Positions 1 to 12,124 of a stretch of DNA of 64,000 nt are shown piece after piece. The notes under the pieces were generated by a model. It did not search any database and had not been told where the DNA came from. It saw nothing but the letters and a program-made list of their open reading frames with translations. The DNA is from Tillandsia leiboldiana (taxonomy: Eukaryota; Streptophyta; Magnoliopsida; Poales; Bromeliaceae): positions 1 to 64,000 of the forward strand of contig JAQNDB010000312.1 in assembly GCA_029204045.2 (NCBI GenBank), read 5' to 3'. How positions within the stretch are numbered: position 1 is the stretch's first letter; every line of letters begins with the position of its first letter. The translations under genes and the position numbers were made by a program.

Positions 1-3000
1 ATGGATCACGAGAGTAGTCAGAGACCCCGTCGAATGCTTAGAAGCGGTTTCGCGCGCAATGGATATTAAAAATTGGGCTCAGCACGAAGTTTGGACAAAA
101 GAACATCTTTCCGGATGCCTTCGGCAATTTTTAGAGTTGGAATTTGGCAAATCGGACTTCGGATTTGGATTCAGCGCGCGAAAACGATGAAAATGGACTA
201 TTCACTTGCTTTTTTTCGGAGCCCGGATGACGCGCATGATTTTGAGGCAAGGGATCATTGTTCCGGCGGCTGGGGCAGTGCTGCGACGGCGGCGGACGCG
301 GCGCGGGCTCGGGTAGGCACAGAGCGGCGGCGGGCAGGCGCGGGCAGCGTGCGGTGCGCGGGCAGGCGCGGGAGGCGCGCGGGTAGGGCGGGCAGGAGCG
401 CGGTCCACGGGGCCGGCGTGCACGGATGGCAGGACGCGGGCGGTTGGTGGTTGGTCGGTGCAATGCACCGGGACCACGGTGCAGGCGGGGGGACCGCCTC
501 GAGAAGCGTGCCTGGAAGAGGCGCAGACCCGCGCGGGGAAGGCGCGCGGGCCCTGGCGCGGCGTCAGCGTGGGCAGGCCACGTGTCGGCCTCCCATACGC
601 GGTCGTCAGCGCGACGCGAGCGCGACGCGACGCGACACTACGGCCGGCGTTAGCGCGGGGCGCTAGTGCGGTCCACGTGGCAGCCTCTGATTGGCTACCA
701 CTGGTCGGTGGTCGCGGTGCACGGTCCAGGGACAAGTGTCATCCCGGGTTGGCCGAGCGAAGGTGACGTGGCGCCCAGCTGGCGCAGCGTGGACCGGTGG
801 ACCGCGGCTGGGCGGTTACTGTAGCCGCCGAATCTTTTCGGGCGCCCGAAAGGTGCGCCCGAAATCGGGTTTTTGGCCTATTTGGGCTCGAATGGCCCTT
901 TTTTCCTCCTTTTCCCCTTTTGGCTCGCCCGAGCGTACCAGGAGAGGGGAGAGGCGATTCGGGGCGGGTGTTTCGAGGGCGCACGAGCGCGCCGTGGACC
1001 CCGTGGAGCGCACAAGGTGTTCCAAGGAGCCGGTTTGACGCGTTGGACGGCGCGACAGGTCGAGATAAGTCCGTTTGTTGTTTGCGGTATTTTTGGCACA
1101 GTTTTGAGTTTTCCTTTTGGATTTTGGATTTGACCCCACGCCCTCATGCGTGTTAGGGACCGTGTTTTACTGTGCCATTTTACTACGCGGACTGTTGCTG
1201 GCATTTTGGACGCGCCTCGATTTGCGTGCAACCTTAAGGGAAGCATGCTCCGTTTTGCATGCAGATTCAAGGTACGTGCACCGTTTCGCGTGCAGGTTGT
1301 GTTGACGGGCACCGTTTTGCATGCTGGTTTTAATGACGTGCACCGTTTTGCGTGCAACTTGTAGTACGAACTCGGTTTGAGGTGTGCCTTTTCACTTTTT
1401 GGATCTACGCGTCGCAAGGATTACCGTCGTATTTTTCGAGAATTTTCTGAGATTCGCCCGAAGGTATACTTCTTTCCCCTTTACTGTGCAGAGTATACAG
1501 TTGTGTATGTTGTGGACTTTCATGCTCACCGTGTTGTGGAATTTGTAACTCGGCTTCCGGGACTCGGATTTTGACGTGCAAGTAGTCGTTTCGAAGGTCT
1601 CGACGCGAGGATCGCGACAGTATTTTGATGGATTTTTTAGAGTCCGTTCAGCAGGTAAAAATTGCACAACTTCGGGACTGGTTTCAGCAGGTGGTGTATA
1701 CTTTGATATTTTAGCATTAAGTGTAACTTTGGACCTTTTGTTGTACCCAGGAGGGTTCGCGAGTGTTTTTGGAACACTGCTAGGAGCCGAGGTTTGCGTG
1801 ACATGTACTGTGGATACGGGTTCAGCGGATTGTGCGTGCAAGTGGCCACGCTCTTCACCGACCCCAGGTTTGCCTTGGATTGAGCACTTCAGGTGGGTAG
1901 GCTTAATTTGGTAACTTTATAAGGTTTTTATATTATGGTGAATGTAAGTGCACTTGTGGGGATGTCACCCCCTCTATGACTGATAGCAGGCATATTTGTT
2001 GTACAACCGATTGAGCGAGAGGTAAGCAAGGAATGGCCTACTTGGGTGAGATTGGTATACCATAGTAGGAATACGTTTAGCATGCTTTGCTAATATATGT
2101 TTCACCCACTTTTATCATTTCTGAGGACAAAAGCATGCTTGTTGGACATGTAGCTAGGCCATCTTTTACTGCTACACTACTTATTGGAACTTGACTTAGG
2201 AGAAACCATGCTTTTCCTTTCTCCTTCTCTGCTAGTCAGGTGGTCAGTGTTGCTCGGGTTCGAGCAGGGGTCTGGGTAGTGTAGTCGGGACTTTGTGTCT
2301 GGGACAGGTTGGATTAGTTTGTGGGGTTTCGCAGCGACCGCGGATATTGGGCGGTTGACCGGATATTTACTTATGCATCAGATTGGGTGTCAGTTTTCTC
2401 CAGTGGATGGAGTTTCCACTTATCGTTTACTTGCATCCGATTGAGGTCGGGTCTTTCTTTAGTGGACAGATTTTCCACTTTGATCATAGTCATGATCAAA
2501 GTCCTACTATACAGAGATACTTGTTACAGAGATACTTTACTCGTGTGGGTCGCTCCCCTCGAGTGCCACTCCGGAGTGTGCGATCGGACGGTTTAGATGC
2601 CGATCTATTACTTACTTTTGTTTCCGATCGGACGGTTTAGATGCCGATCTGTTACTTACTTTTGTTTCCGATCGGACGGTTTAGATGCCGATCTGTTACT
2701 ACTTTTGTTTCCGATCGGACGGTTTAGATGCCGATCTGTTACTTACTTTTGTTTTCGATCGGACGGTTAGATGCCGATCTGTTACTTACTTTGGGATTCG
2801 AGCCATGTGGGCCGATCCCGCGGTTCGAGCCATGTGTGCAAATTCCGCTGAGCAGGCAATACCAGTTTTGCTGGTGACACTAGATTGGGTTTATTACGGA
2901 TATTTGCTTTACTCTTGAACTCGTGTCAGGGGGACCGAGCGGAGTCTAGTAGCTATGTTTAGACCAGTGCCAGTGTTGTTGGGAACCGTTGGGGGATTGA

Positions 3001-3959
3001 CGGTGGTCCCGAGGTCGTTGTGAGTTAGTCGACCGTTGTGCGAAAGGTTTGGTGATCTTGAGGCTATCCATTCTGAGAGAGAGAGTGGATTTTGACTATA
3101 GCCTGCATGAGCCACTACTCGATAGCGAGTTAGTCCGTTTGGACGCCCTACGTAATTCCTGCCCGTCAGCGGGAGGTGGTTGTAGGTGGGCACAGGTTTG
3201 ACTGGACCAGGTGTGGCAGTCAGCTCGATTGGGTCGATTGTGCACTTCATGTGCTGGGGGTTGCATACCATTCTTTGGTTCTCCCTTTTGAGCATTAGAT
3301 AGAGGCATGGTAGCTATGGAGAGTCTCCAGCTTCCTTATTTCAGTCTTTACGGCTTTGGTTAGTTTATGTCTCTTGAGGACTTAGTGGGCAGACCGTCGA
3401 GTCTGGCGGTGGTAGCCACTGAGAACTCCCTTTGGTGTAGTTCTCACACCCTCTGGGGGTTTTCCCCTCATTTTTCCTTTCTCTCCTTTGTTTTGCAGAG
3501 TCTTAGCGGGTGTTGCTGATTCTGCGGTTGTTGATCGAGGTGAGGGAGTCGCGAGCTAGATCCCTACCCGCTGTTGGAGAGTAGCGGTACCCCCTTCAGA
3601 GGAGATCTTCATTAGATTAGTTATTTTATTTCCTCTTTTGAGAGACTGTTGTAGTGAGGATGATATGTATTGAGAGCCTGTACACTGATGTATTTATTGG
3701 AGATACCTCCCGGTTGAGCTATGAGTTTTGTATCTAAGGATATTGTACGATTATCATTTTTGGGAGGTGGACATTGTTGCATTATTTCCAGATGTATAGT
3801 GGTTGATTTCATTTTTACAGCAGTTTTATCTTATAGCTCAGATATCTGTTAGCTGTAGCACTTTTCTTGCAGGTAGGACGCTTTGCCTATGCGGAGTTTG
3901 GCATAGGTGGCGGATCTGTTGGCGAGCCCGGGTCGCAGTTTCGACCCCGGGGCGTGACA
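1..3959 (+). mobile_element. 5' LTR of Ty3/gypsy element D (start lies before window)
   Basis: This is the left LTR of the outermost element. Base 1 aligns with 54784 in the right LTR, which starts with TG at 54663, so about 120 bp are missing. It ends ...GGGGCGTGACA at 3959, directly followed by a tRNA-Met primer-binding site. It holds a very GC-rich stretch (about 250-1040), five copies of a motif with core CCGTTTTGCGTGCA (about 1210-1360) and a 44-bp tandem repeat (2581-2792). Open frames in the GC-rich part are not conserved and look like composition artefacts. Left and right copies differ by many substitutions and indels, so D is the oldest layer. Confidence 0.9.
2581..2792 (+). repeat. 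44-bp tandem repeat in D 5' LTR, five units
   Basis: Five head-to-tail units, each containing CGATCGGACGGTTTAGATG and a CTTACTTT tail. Two units carry small deletions. The right LTR (57342-57511) has only four units, so copy number changed after insertion. Function unknown. Confidence 0.9.
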
Positions 3960-3967
3960 GATTAGGT

Positions 3968-3979
3968 TGGTATCAGAGC
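3968..3979 (+). promoter_or_regulatory. Primer-binding site of element D
   Basis: TGGTATCAGAGC lies 8 bp inside the LTR end at 3959. It is complementary to the 3' end of plant initiator tRNA-Met and sets element D on the + strand. Confidence 0.9.
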
Positions 3980-6673
3980 CTAGGTTGTAGGTCATGGTGG
4001 ACTTAGAAACCCTAGGCTTATGGTTTGACCCTTGGTTGACTTCGTGAGAGTCGTGATTTATAGCGAGAGTCCTGATTGAGTTTTATACCGCTCCCAAGGG
4101 ATGGGAAGAGTGATTGGCATGTTTATTCTCCTAAGTGATTATGTTGGCTGCAGACAACATAATGCTGTGGAATGTGTGACATGCTTTAGACTTTCGCTGG
4201 ATCGGTTCGAGCGTTGTTGTGTGTTGTTTTGTGGTTTCGTCGTGGCAAGCTGTGTCTCCCCGACGCTGGGTTTTGACCCGTGTGCTTCCTGTCATAGCAG
4301 TTGAGCTTGAGCGGTTGGTTTTGGGCTGGATACCCGGATTGAGGTCAGAGGGTTCCGGACCCAGATGACAGGATCGTCTGAGGCCTATCAGCGGCAGAGT
4401 GAGCGAGCAGCTGGTTTTAGTGACACAGTTGTCGGAGCAGCGGGCAGCTCGACAGTGCTTCCTCCTGAGACCACCCGGTTGGAGTATCCTCAGGGGCGGG
4501 GATTTTGTGGCACCGATGGAGTGAGTAGCCCCCTCTGTGCCAATGTTTAGTGGCGAGGCACCGAGGTAGGGTGGATAGTTGACAGCTGGTGAGCTGAGGG
4601 GACGCGATCGATTTATTGAGCCAGATTTGGCAGATGAACCACCCCGACTCGTAAGATTGAGTTTGGAGCATTTGGAGGCAGAGTCGTGGTTGGTGATAAT
4701 GGAGTGACTACTTGAGAGCCTCCCTGTACTAGAGAGTTTTTGCAGTCGTTGAACTGCGCGCTCCATCTTTTGAGGGACGAGGCGCATAGGACATGTGTGG
4801 CTGGGAGTGGATTGTGCCAGAATACCTTTCAGTTTAGTTGGTCCCTCTGTTATGGATTAGTGACGCCTCGATGGTGTAGGCGTTGCGTATGGAGCATGGC
4901 ACTGCAGTTCCTTTGGATAGGGATCTGCCGCCAGAGATGAGTTCTGGATATTGGCGCTTGGCGCCGGGTGATGGAGGACAGATCGGCCGGCAGAGGCATT
5001 TCTGATTTCTTTTTCCAGGATAACGGATTCCTGAGATGCCAGAGATCGGGTGGACCCCGATGGCAGCATCAGCATCTATATCAGAGTGGCGCAGTGGTAG
5101 CATGGATTTGTTATCTGCGGAGGACCTTATTCGTCGCCCAGTGTGAGCAGAGACAGAGGTCGTACTCCCTATGTGGATAGTCCTGATTTTCAGGCAGATT
5201 GAGCGACAACCACTTGCATTGAGCGGATGAACCTGTGCCGCCCGGTTGGAGGGCGCCACGGTAGTGGATTAAGTTGTCGCAGGTGTGATTTCATCACAGC
5301 AGTCGGAGTTAGAGCATGTTGCATTCCTGCATGGACGAGAGGCAGATTTGTTACCACATGCACTAGAGGTATAGGTTCTTGCTAGTGTTGTGCATGTGGA
5401 GGAGGCTTGTGGATTATGTCCAATGCAGTTGAGGCCGCGAGTTGTACCCGCAGACTTTTTGGTAATTGTGGCAGTTCGGTGTTTTGACCATGTGCTTGAG
5501 ATTGATTGGCACAATGCCACAGGATGTTTTAACTGAGGAGAGAGAGGACATCGATTTTCTGCGAGGCAGACAAGAGAAGGCTTGCTTGTTGAGATTATTA
5601 GAGCACACAGATTATAGCGACAGTGTGTGAGGTGCTTTTTGGCGGCACCGGGATTCAAGGATATCTCTGTTGCCCACGAGATCCCGGGTGTGATTTCACC
5701 TGAGCTGTTTGTGATGCCGCCGGTTAGGGAGATTGGGATTGTGTTTGACGTGGTTCAGGGAACCGCGCCACCCTCGACAGCACCTCATTGGATATCGTCG
5801 TTAGAGCTGAGAGAGGTGACGGCGCAGTTGCAGGATCTGATGGATCGAGGGGTCTGTTTGACCTAGCGCCACGTCGTTGATACACGACTGTGAGGGTCCT
5901 TTTATGGTTCGAGTGTAGACAGATCTGGTTGGTATCTAGGACCTTTTGATGCGAGTACCTACTTGGAATCAGACAGCCGAGGACTTCGCCTAGATGGCAT
6001 TCAGGATCCGGTAAGGGCATTATGAGCTCATAGTGAGGCCAAATGGAATAATTAATGCCCGGTTGTATTCAAGATTTGAGGAATTGTATGTCCCAGTTGT
6101 ACTTGGACGGATTGGGAGTGGTGTTCCCCCAAGGATATTATGATTTACTCCCAGAGCGACTTGGAGTACGTGGAGCACTTGTGGATGTGCTACCATGCCT
6201 GTGTGGATGAAGCTGTATGCCAAGTTATTGAGGTACAAGTTGTAACTTCAGAAGCATACCTTCTTGGGTCACTTTGTTCGAGCCGTAGGAGCGGCGGTGG
6301 AAATCCGGCCAATATGGATATCACTTGGGATTTGGCCGAGATCGACAATTATTGTCGAGGTGAGGAGTTTCTTGGACTGGGTAGTGCCAGGAAAGCTGGC
6401 AATCGGATGATGAGATTGCTACCAGCGCCAATGCTAGTATTTACAGTGTTGGGAGAGAGATCTGCGAGTTTTAGTGATGCCTCCTAAAGCGACTGTGGAA
6501 TTACCGTTGGGTTATTGTTGAGCATTTTGGATTACCCCGACAGGGCCACTGTGATGCGAATACCTGGAGCAGGAAGCTGTCTGGGTTTGAGTTTGATGAT
6601 TCCACAGCTGGCGCTATGTGGACTGTTAAGGTAAACATGGCTTGTGGTTGTATCTCCTGAGGGTTCCTTTGGG
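3980..6673 (+). pseudogene. Decayed gag-pol of gypsy element D (left part)
   Basis: No long frame survives, but short translated pieces match Ty3/gypsy pol. At about 5640-5860 a frame reads a reverse-transcriptase entry region (ISPELF, MPPVREI, then QLQDLMDRG). At about 5950-6060 comes the part corresponding to the RT palm (AEDFA, YELIV.PNGI). At about 6205-6290 a frame gives KLYAKLL...TFLGHFV, the usual RT tail. Around 4370-4800 lies probable gag remnant, too decayed for certainty. Stops and frameshifts are frequent, and many changes look like C-to-T or G-to-A. The body is far shorter than a normal gypsy internal region; integrase is not recognisable. It is cut at 6673 by element B and resumes at 53563. 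Confidence 0.75.
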
Positions 6674-6678
6674 TGATA
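6674..6678. other. Target-site duplication of B, left (TGATA)
   Basis: TGATA directly precedes the TG of B's LTR. The same five bases follow B's 3' LTR at 53558-53562. Confidence 0.95.
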
Positions 6679-6901
6679 TGTTAAGGAATTTGTTTTGGCG
6701 TATTTCGTGAAAGTTTTAAGTCTTGAAGATTGAAGATGAAGAAGTTTGGATCATATACCTCAATCTCAAGAAAGAAGAATTCAACAGGGTCAGGTACGTT
6801 TAACGAATTATTTTTGATGATCCGAATACTTCGTATAGTGTAGAAACACTTGGATGAATTTTTAATTGCATAAAAATCAAAAACTGGACATAGGACATGT
6901 T

Positions 6902-7192
6902 CAGGATCCGGATCAGGCACGGCAGTCCCGGATCCCGAACGGTGTTTGTTCATACGCAAATCCAGTCCGGATCCAAGCCATTTCTGATCCGGACCCCGAA
7001 CATGGGTTTTGCTGAAATGTATGAACAGTCCGGATCCAAGCTATTTCTGATCCGGACCCCGAACATGGGTTTTGCTGAAATGTATGAACAGTTCGGATCA
7101 GCATTTCAGTCCGGACCCCGAACGTCTGTTTTTCTGGAAATAGTCTGTCTCGTTACGACAGTCCGGACCGCCATAATTCCAGTCCGGACCGT
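6902..7192 (+). promoter_or_regulatory. Paired TCCGGA palindrome array in B LTR (variant)
   Basis: Sites occur as GTCCGGAT, ATCCGGAC, GTCCGGAC and a few ATCCGGAT, in pairs about 20 bp apart, often followed by CCCGAAC. Position and spacing match the ATCCGGAT array of A and C, upstream of the TATA box. Probable enhancer or transcription-factor sites; the factor is unknown. Confidence 0.75.
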
Positions 7193-7256
7193 CGTCCTGT
7201 AAAATTCCAGAAAAGGTTAGTTTTTTATTCTTATCCTCTTCCAACGGTTTCTAACC

Positions 7257-7264
7257 TATAAATA
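7257..7264 (+). promoter_or_regulatory. TATA box of B 5' LTR
   Basis: TATAAATA lies about 65 bp downstream of the last palindrome, as in A at 20219. Confidence 0.75.
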
Positions 7265-7494
7265 AACCCTATGATTCATTTTCTAGGGCAAGCCGAATAA
7301 ATCAAAATACGGCCATAAAAAGAAAAATCCACCTATAGAAAAGAAAGGAAATCAATAGATTTAATCCTATGTTTCTTCATCTATATTGATTGATTTGATT
7401 CTAGGTTTTGATACTCAGATTTTGACTAGAATCAAATTAATGAATACTTAGATGGTATTTCCGATCTATTTCTAATCTAAGTATTCGGCGGATC

Positions 7495-7499
7495 ATCAC
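7495..7499. other. Target-site duplication of G, left (ATCAC)
   Basis: ATCAC precedes the TG at 7500 and is repeated at 32586-32590 after the other end of G. Confidence 0.95.
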
Positions 7500-8001
7500 T
7501 GTCACGCCCCGGGGTCGAAACTGCGACCCGGGCTCGCCAACAGATCCGCCATCTGTACGGTAACTGCCGCACAGACGAAGCGTCTACCCTGCAAGTCAGA
7601 TCTATAGCTAAAAACATGTATCAGAGCTGAAACAAAAAAACCAAAAGCTATAGAATGAAACTGAACATCTGGAATAATAAAATCTCCACTAGTACACAAA
7701 TCCTCAAGGTACAAAGTCTCACAGGAAAAAACAAAATACTATCCTCACAAGTGTCTCAGAATGTCTAGTACAAAAGTGGAAACATGAAATACATCGGGTA
7801 CATCTACCTCAGACTCTCAATGCTGGTAAGGAACTAATCGGGCGCGTCCTCACCTCGATCTGCTGTCTCCGAGCGAACCAAGCCGGAACAGCTGCCTCAA
7901 CCTGTCACCGCAGCGGGTGTGAGATCTACTGCAGAAGGCAGATCTCAGTGGGTACCGTCCCAATATTCACGGTATGCCCACTAAGTCTACTGGAGGCAAA
8001 A

Positions 8002-8036
8002 CAGATAGATATGCAGATAGATAGATAGATAGATAA
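8002..8036. repeat. GATA microsatellite
   Basis: A run of GATA units inside the G LTR. The partner LTR carries a slightly different copy at about 17521-17555, and H has a shorter one near 12617. Confidence 0.85.
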
Positions 8037-10263
8037 GCTAAAATAAAACTGCAGCTTAAAATAACTCAATCAAAGCTCAAGAAAACTTTATTAATAACAT
8101 GATATGCATACCCTCTCTACTGCTAAGATGCCTCAGTATCAATGCTCAAAGGAAAGAACCCATCTAAGAACATAATATGTGACAACCCGCTCATCTCACC
8201 CAATCTCAATGACTGCCAAAACTGGCTCAGTCCAGCCTGCGCCTGTCGTCTAGGAACGCACCTGCCCACTACCACGCATCCACAAGACGACGGGATTTAC
8301 GTGGGGCGTCCTAAACCGACTATCTCAATCTCACACAAAGTGACCCCATGGTAACTCGGCCAGGGGTATCAAGCGACCACTAGTATATGAACTAGGCGCA
8401 TAACCACATCGTAGCCTCGTCAGGCTCGGTATCATCATCGCACCCGGGGCGTAGCTCGAGGGGAGCGACCCCACCGAACTCAAGTAACACATCTGTCTCA
8501 CTGTCTCAATATGCGGCACATGCAGGCTATAATCCACGATCAAACAGATCGGTATCCCAAAGCTCGAAAACACAACTCAGTCGGAAGGAACCTCGACTCA
8601 AACACGAATAGCCCGAACACTCTCACAGCTATGTCGGAGAACCCTCAATGACTCAATCTGATAATGCACGACCATGGCTGAGTCGGGAAACTTCCACGAC
8701 TCGATCTGCCAGAACCCCAAACTCTCAAGCTAAGTCGGAGATCCCCCTCAACGACTCAATCTGATAATCACTATCTAGAACAATACATCAATCCCCACGA
8801 AGAAGCTCAACTCACATGACACTATAACTCGTCTCAAAACTCAAAAAGAGACCCCTCGGCCCCCAGGCACGAGGTCTAATGCACCCTAAAACTATGCCGT
8901 ACCTCTGGCGAACTCATAATTTAAAAACTGCATTTGAAGATGTTGTTTTTCATTAAAACGGCTTTCTCGATTTTTAAAACGATCGGGGTGCAAAAATAAT
9001 GGCAACAGAACATGCAGTCTAGTGTCATATGGTAACAGGAGTGTACTAAAAATAATCTGGGGTTCTAAATAATTTTCTAAAAATTTCCAGGCAACTATCA
9101 GATGTAAAAACAGTGAAAATAGCATAGTAAACATGATCAAATTGCATTCAGGAGCATTAAGGGGCATTCCATACATTTTGGAGAAATTCCAACCCACCTG
9201 GAATGCATTCCGTAGGCAACGCTGAAGTTGGTGTGGAGCTGAAACCTCGAACTGATGAACTCCGTAAAACGCGCCGCGCGTGCACACTGCCGTGTACTTG
9301 GAAAAATTCCCGGAAGCTCAAATAAATTCCCTCGAGTCCTAACAAAAATTCCAGCATCAAATAAAAAGCTCCAAGTATCCACAGCACACTTAAAATTCTT
9401 GCTTACACAAATCCCCAGTTACTTAAGTCCACTCTCGCATACACACAATTACATACTTATACCAATCCACCTCTCCAAACATTAAGCCCTTACACACCAC
9501 TATCCACAACAGCCACAAGTCCCCCATAAAATGAAAGCTCACCTCCATAGATCCTTTAAATCCATAAAGCCAATAAATTTTAAATTTGCTCCCAGCTTAA
9601 TGTAAGTCCTCCATCCATCAACACACTTAAATAAAAGCTCACAACACCACCAAGCACCTACAGCACCCAAAACAATTTACATAACCCATAGGCACCCTAC
9701 AAGCTCCAAAGTAATCAGTAATTAATAACCAATATTCACATACACAATTAAACACCTCCAGCATAAAATCTGCACACTACAAGGTCTCAACACAAATAAA
9801 TCTCATAACACCTCTCATAAGCTCCCAGCACAACCAAGGCTTTAGTACTCCTTAATCCACCGAAGCATCAATATTAATCATCAGCATCATCAATATCCTC
9901 AAGTTGATGCCCTGATGTTGAGGTGGAAAGTAGAATCACCAAATGCTCTAAACTTGGCAGCAACACCTTCATCAATCCTACTTGAATGCCAAACTCCAAT
10001 CATCTTCACAACAAACCTCAAGATGATGCCCTGAGAGAGAAAAGAGATAGAAACCGAAGAAAACGTCAAATTCGATCCATAAGAAGCCCACGCGAGCCCG
10101 GCAATCCCCAAGCCTCGGAGTGCGCGCACACGGACCGCCGGCATCGGCTTCCGCTCGCTGGCCGACCCAACGCAGCAGCCGCTGCGCTGCAGCCATCCGT
10201 TGAGCTGCCGCAGTTGCGCGCCGCATCTGCAGCAGCGCGGCCGCTTCTGCTGCAGCGCTGCGC

Positions 10264-10480
10264 ACCGCGCGCCCTGAGCGCCGCGCGCTCTGCGCGCCTG
10301 CGCGCGGCGCGCCCTGCACGGCCGCGCGCGGCACAACCTGCGCGCCCGCGCACGGCAAGACCCGCGCGCCCGCGCGCGGTGCGCCCTGCGCACTCGCGCA
10401 CAGCACGGCCTGCGCGCCCGCGCACGGCGCGCCCGGCGCGCCCACGCGCGGCGTGCCCTCTGCGCGCCCGCCGCGCGCTG
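10264..10480. repeat. GC-rich tandem array, period about 24 bp, in G 3' LTR
   Basis: Imperfect units built on CGCGCCCGCGCGCGG plus a variable 6-9 bp. The partner LTR (about 31487-31665) is about 30 bp shorter, which accounts for most of the length difference between the LTRs. On both strands it makes Ala/Arg-rich open frames that are not genes. Confidence 0.85.
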
Positions 10481-11399
10481 CTGTAGCGCATGCCTGCTGC
10501 GCGCTGCAGCTGCGGGGTGCCCGCAGCGCGCCGATTGCGCGCCGCGGCCACGCGGCACAGCCACACCCACCAGGACTAGGCCCAAACCTCCTCAGGTTCC
10601 ACTCCAACCGACCAAAACCCAAAAAAACAAAGCCTCAAGAAAAACTGCACTTACCTCTTTCTCAATCCGTCGCGCGCGCCGCTCGCCGCGCTCACCGCTC
10701 GGCCCACACGGCTCAAGGAGGGAGTTCCATCAACAAGCTCAAACCTCACTTCTCTTTTCCTTATTTTCTTCTTCTTCTTCATTTTTCTCTCTTTCTTCTA
10801 CTTCCTCTGTTTTCCATTCATTCCTCTGCTTGCTTTATGAAGAGGAAGGCGATGACGTGGCACACCTTAATTAAAATGCCTAATTAGTGGCAAGGGGGGA
10901 AGGACACTGTAGCAGGAATTAAAAATTCCCCCAACTCTAAAATATCTCAGCCACTTAAAAGCATAGCCACTAATTCAAACTCTTCTAATAAATTTTTTTT
11001 TTTTTTCTTTCACTAATGCTTTACAGGCAACACTAATAAATCCAAAATTAATTAACTTAATTAAATAATCCCTCAAATGACCCCGCCAACTCACTTTTCG
11101 CCTTCGGGTCCTCCGCGTCAGTCCGGAACCTTCCGAAATTCGCTGTAATTCCAAAGTACACCTGTTTCAGGTATTTTCCCAATTTTCTGCACACCACGGT
11201 GGAGTCGATGCTTCCCCAAAACCAGTCCTCAATCGGCGCACAAAGCCCGGAAAATCCCCGAATCAAGCTGGGGCTTCCGCGTTGATCCGCATCAACCCGA
11301 CATCATCTGTAAACACATAAGCAACATGCCCGAGGCAATTCCTCCGCACCACGCCATCTTGCGAGGTCGGCGCGCCATCCGAATTCCCGGTACTCTACA

Positions 11400-11412
11400 C
11401 TCTCCCCTCCTT
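11400..11412 (-). promoter_or_regulatory. Polypurine tract of G
   Basis: On the minus strand AAGGAGGGGAGAG directly precedes the LTR start TGTAGAG. This is the plus-strand primer site and sets the 3' end of G at 11399. Confidence 0.85.
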
Positions 11413-12119
11413 AAAAAGGGTTTCGTCCTCGAAACTAAAATAATCCATAACTCAAGAGGGGGTCAAATACACTTCTTCCAGCCAGACGAACGCTCGCGGA
11501 TCAAACTCCCCGCGTAAATCTCGAATGATCGTATTCCTGCGGATAGTGGCTTTCAAAATCATGGTCTCTAATCCCAACTCTAAGCCTCCAATTGGCATAA
11601 CCCCTCTGTTGCTCCTTAGCAACTAAAATGCTCAAAACTCTACAATGCACTCTCACTTCCCTCTACAGGGAAAGAAATTCAACCTCGGGAACATGCTCAA
11701 TTTCCAACTCTCAATTCCGAGTTCCAAAAGCGGCACCCACTAAACGATCACTTCAATCCAAAGTTACACTGCTCGCCTACAAGGCGTCCAAGACCAAAGA
11801 GTCCTCGCTGGGATAATTATATGCTATAAGTCCAAACTTACAATTCCAATAACTCTGTCCACCGGCGTTGCTTCAACCAAGCTCTTCCTGAGTATCCAAG
11901 TATTTCAGGTTTGAGGATCTAAAAATAACTCAAAGTTCTCTCTAACACTGGCAAACGTCTACATCAAAGCTGGTATCCTCCTCAGCTCTATCCTCTTGAA
12001 GCCACACTGGCACTACTTATTCCAAAAGCTTCGGTTCTCAGTCGCAGTTGAAGGCTTAAGCTAATTTTCCAATCGATATCACTCTTCGTTGGGTCCACAG
12101 TCACTCCTTCAGCTGAAAT
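11413..12119 (-). pseudogene. G pol remnant, RT tail onward
   Basis: Minus-strand pieces next to H read GISAEGVTVDPTK, matching the end of a gypsy reverse transcriptase (normally GHxxSxxGIxVDPxK). The rest is eroded, with no clear RNase H or integrase. A FRGR-type 3' end precedes the PPT. The RT is split from its N-terminal part (after 14857) by solo LTR H. Confidence 0.65.
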
Positions 12120-12124
12120 CCCAA
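12120..12124. other. Target-site duplication of H, left (CCCAA)
   Basis: CCCAA precedes TGTCACG at 12125 and recurs at 14852-14856. Confidence 0.93.

Larger units (their letters stand above)
6679..7499 (+). repeat. B 5' LTR, first part
   Basis: The first 821 bp of the B LTR, broken by G at the sequence GGATCATCAC. It holds the palindrome array (about 6902-7192) and TATAAATA at 7257-7264. It continues at 32591. Confidence 0.95.
7500..11399 (-). repeat. G 3' LTR (3.9 kb, uninterrupted)
   Basis: Complete LTR copy. It matches 17019-19645 plus 31350-32585. It holds a GATA microsatellite (8002-8036), several near-repeats around a CACGACTCGA-type motif (about 8580-8760) and a GC-rich 24-bp-period array (about 10264-10480). 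The site hit by element A in the other LTR is intact here at 10122-10126. Open frames of up to 228 codons in the GC-rich part are composition artefacts. Confidence 0.92.

Noticed and set aside
4131..4787. 218-codon minus-strand frame
   Set aside because: Antisense to the decayed gag of D; no recognisable domain.
9899..10622. Overlapping Ala/Arg-rich frames on both strands
   Set aside because: Produced by the 24-bp GC array of LTR G; several frames are open at once, typical of low-complexity GC DNA.
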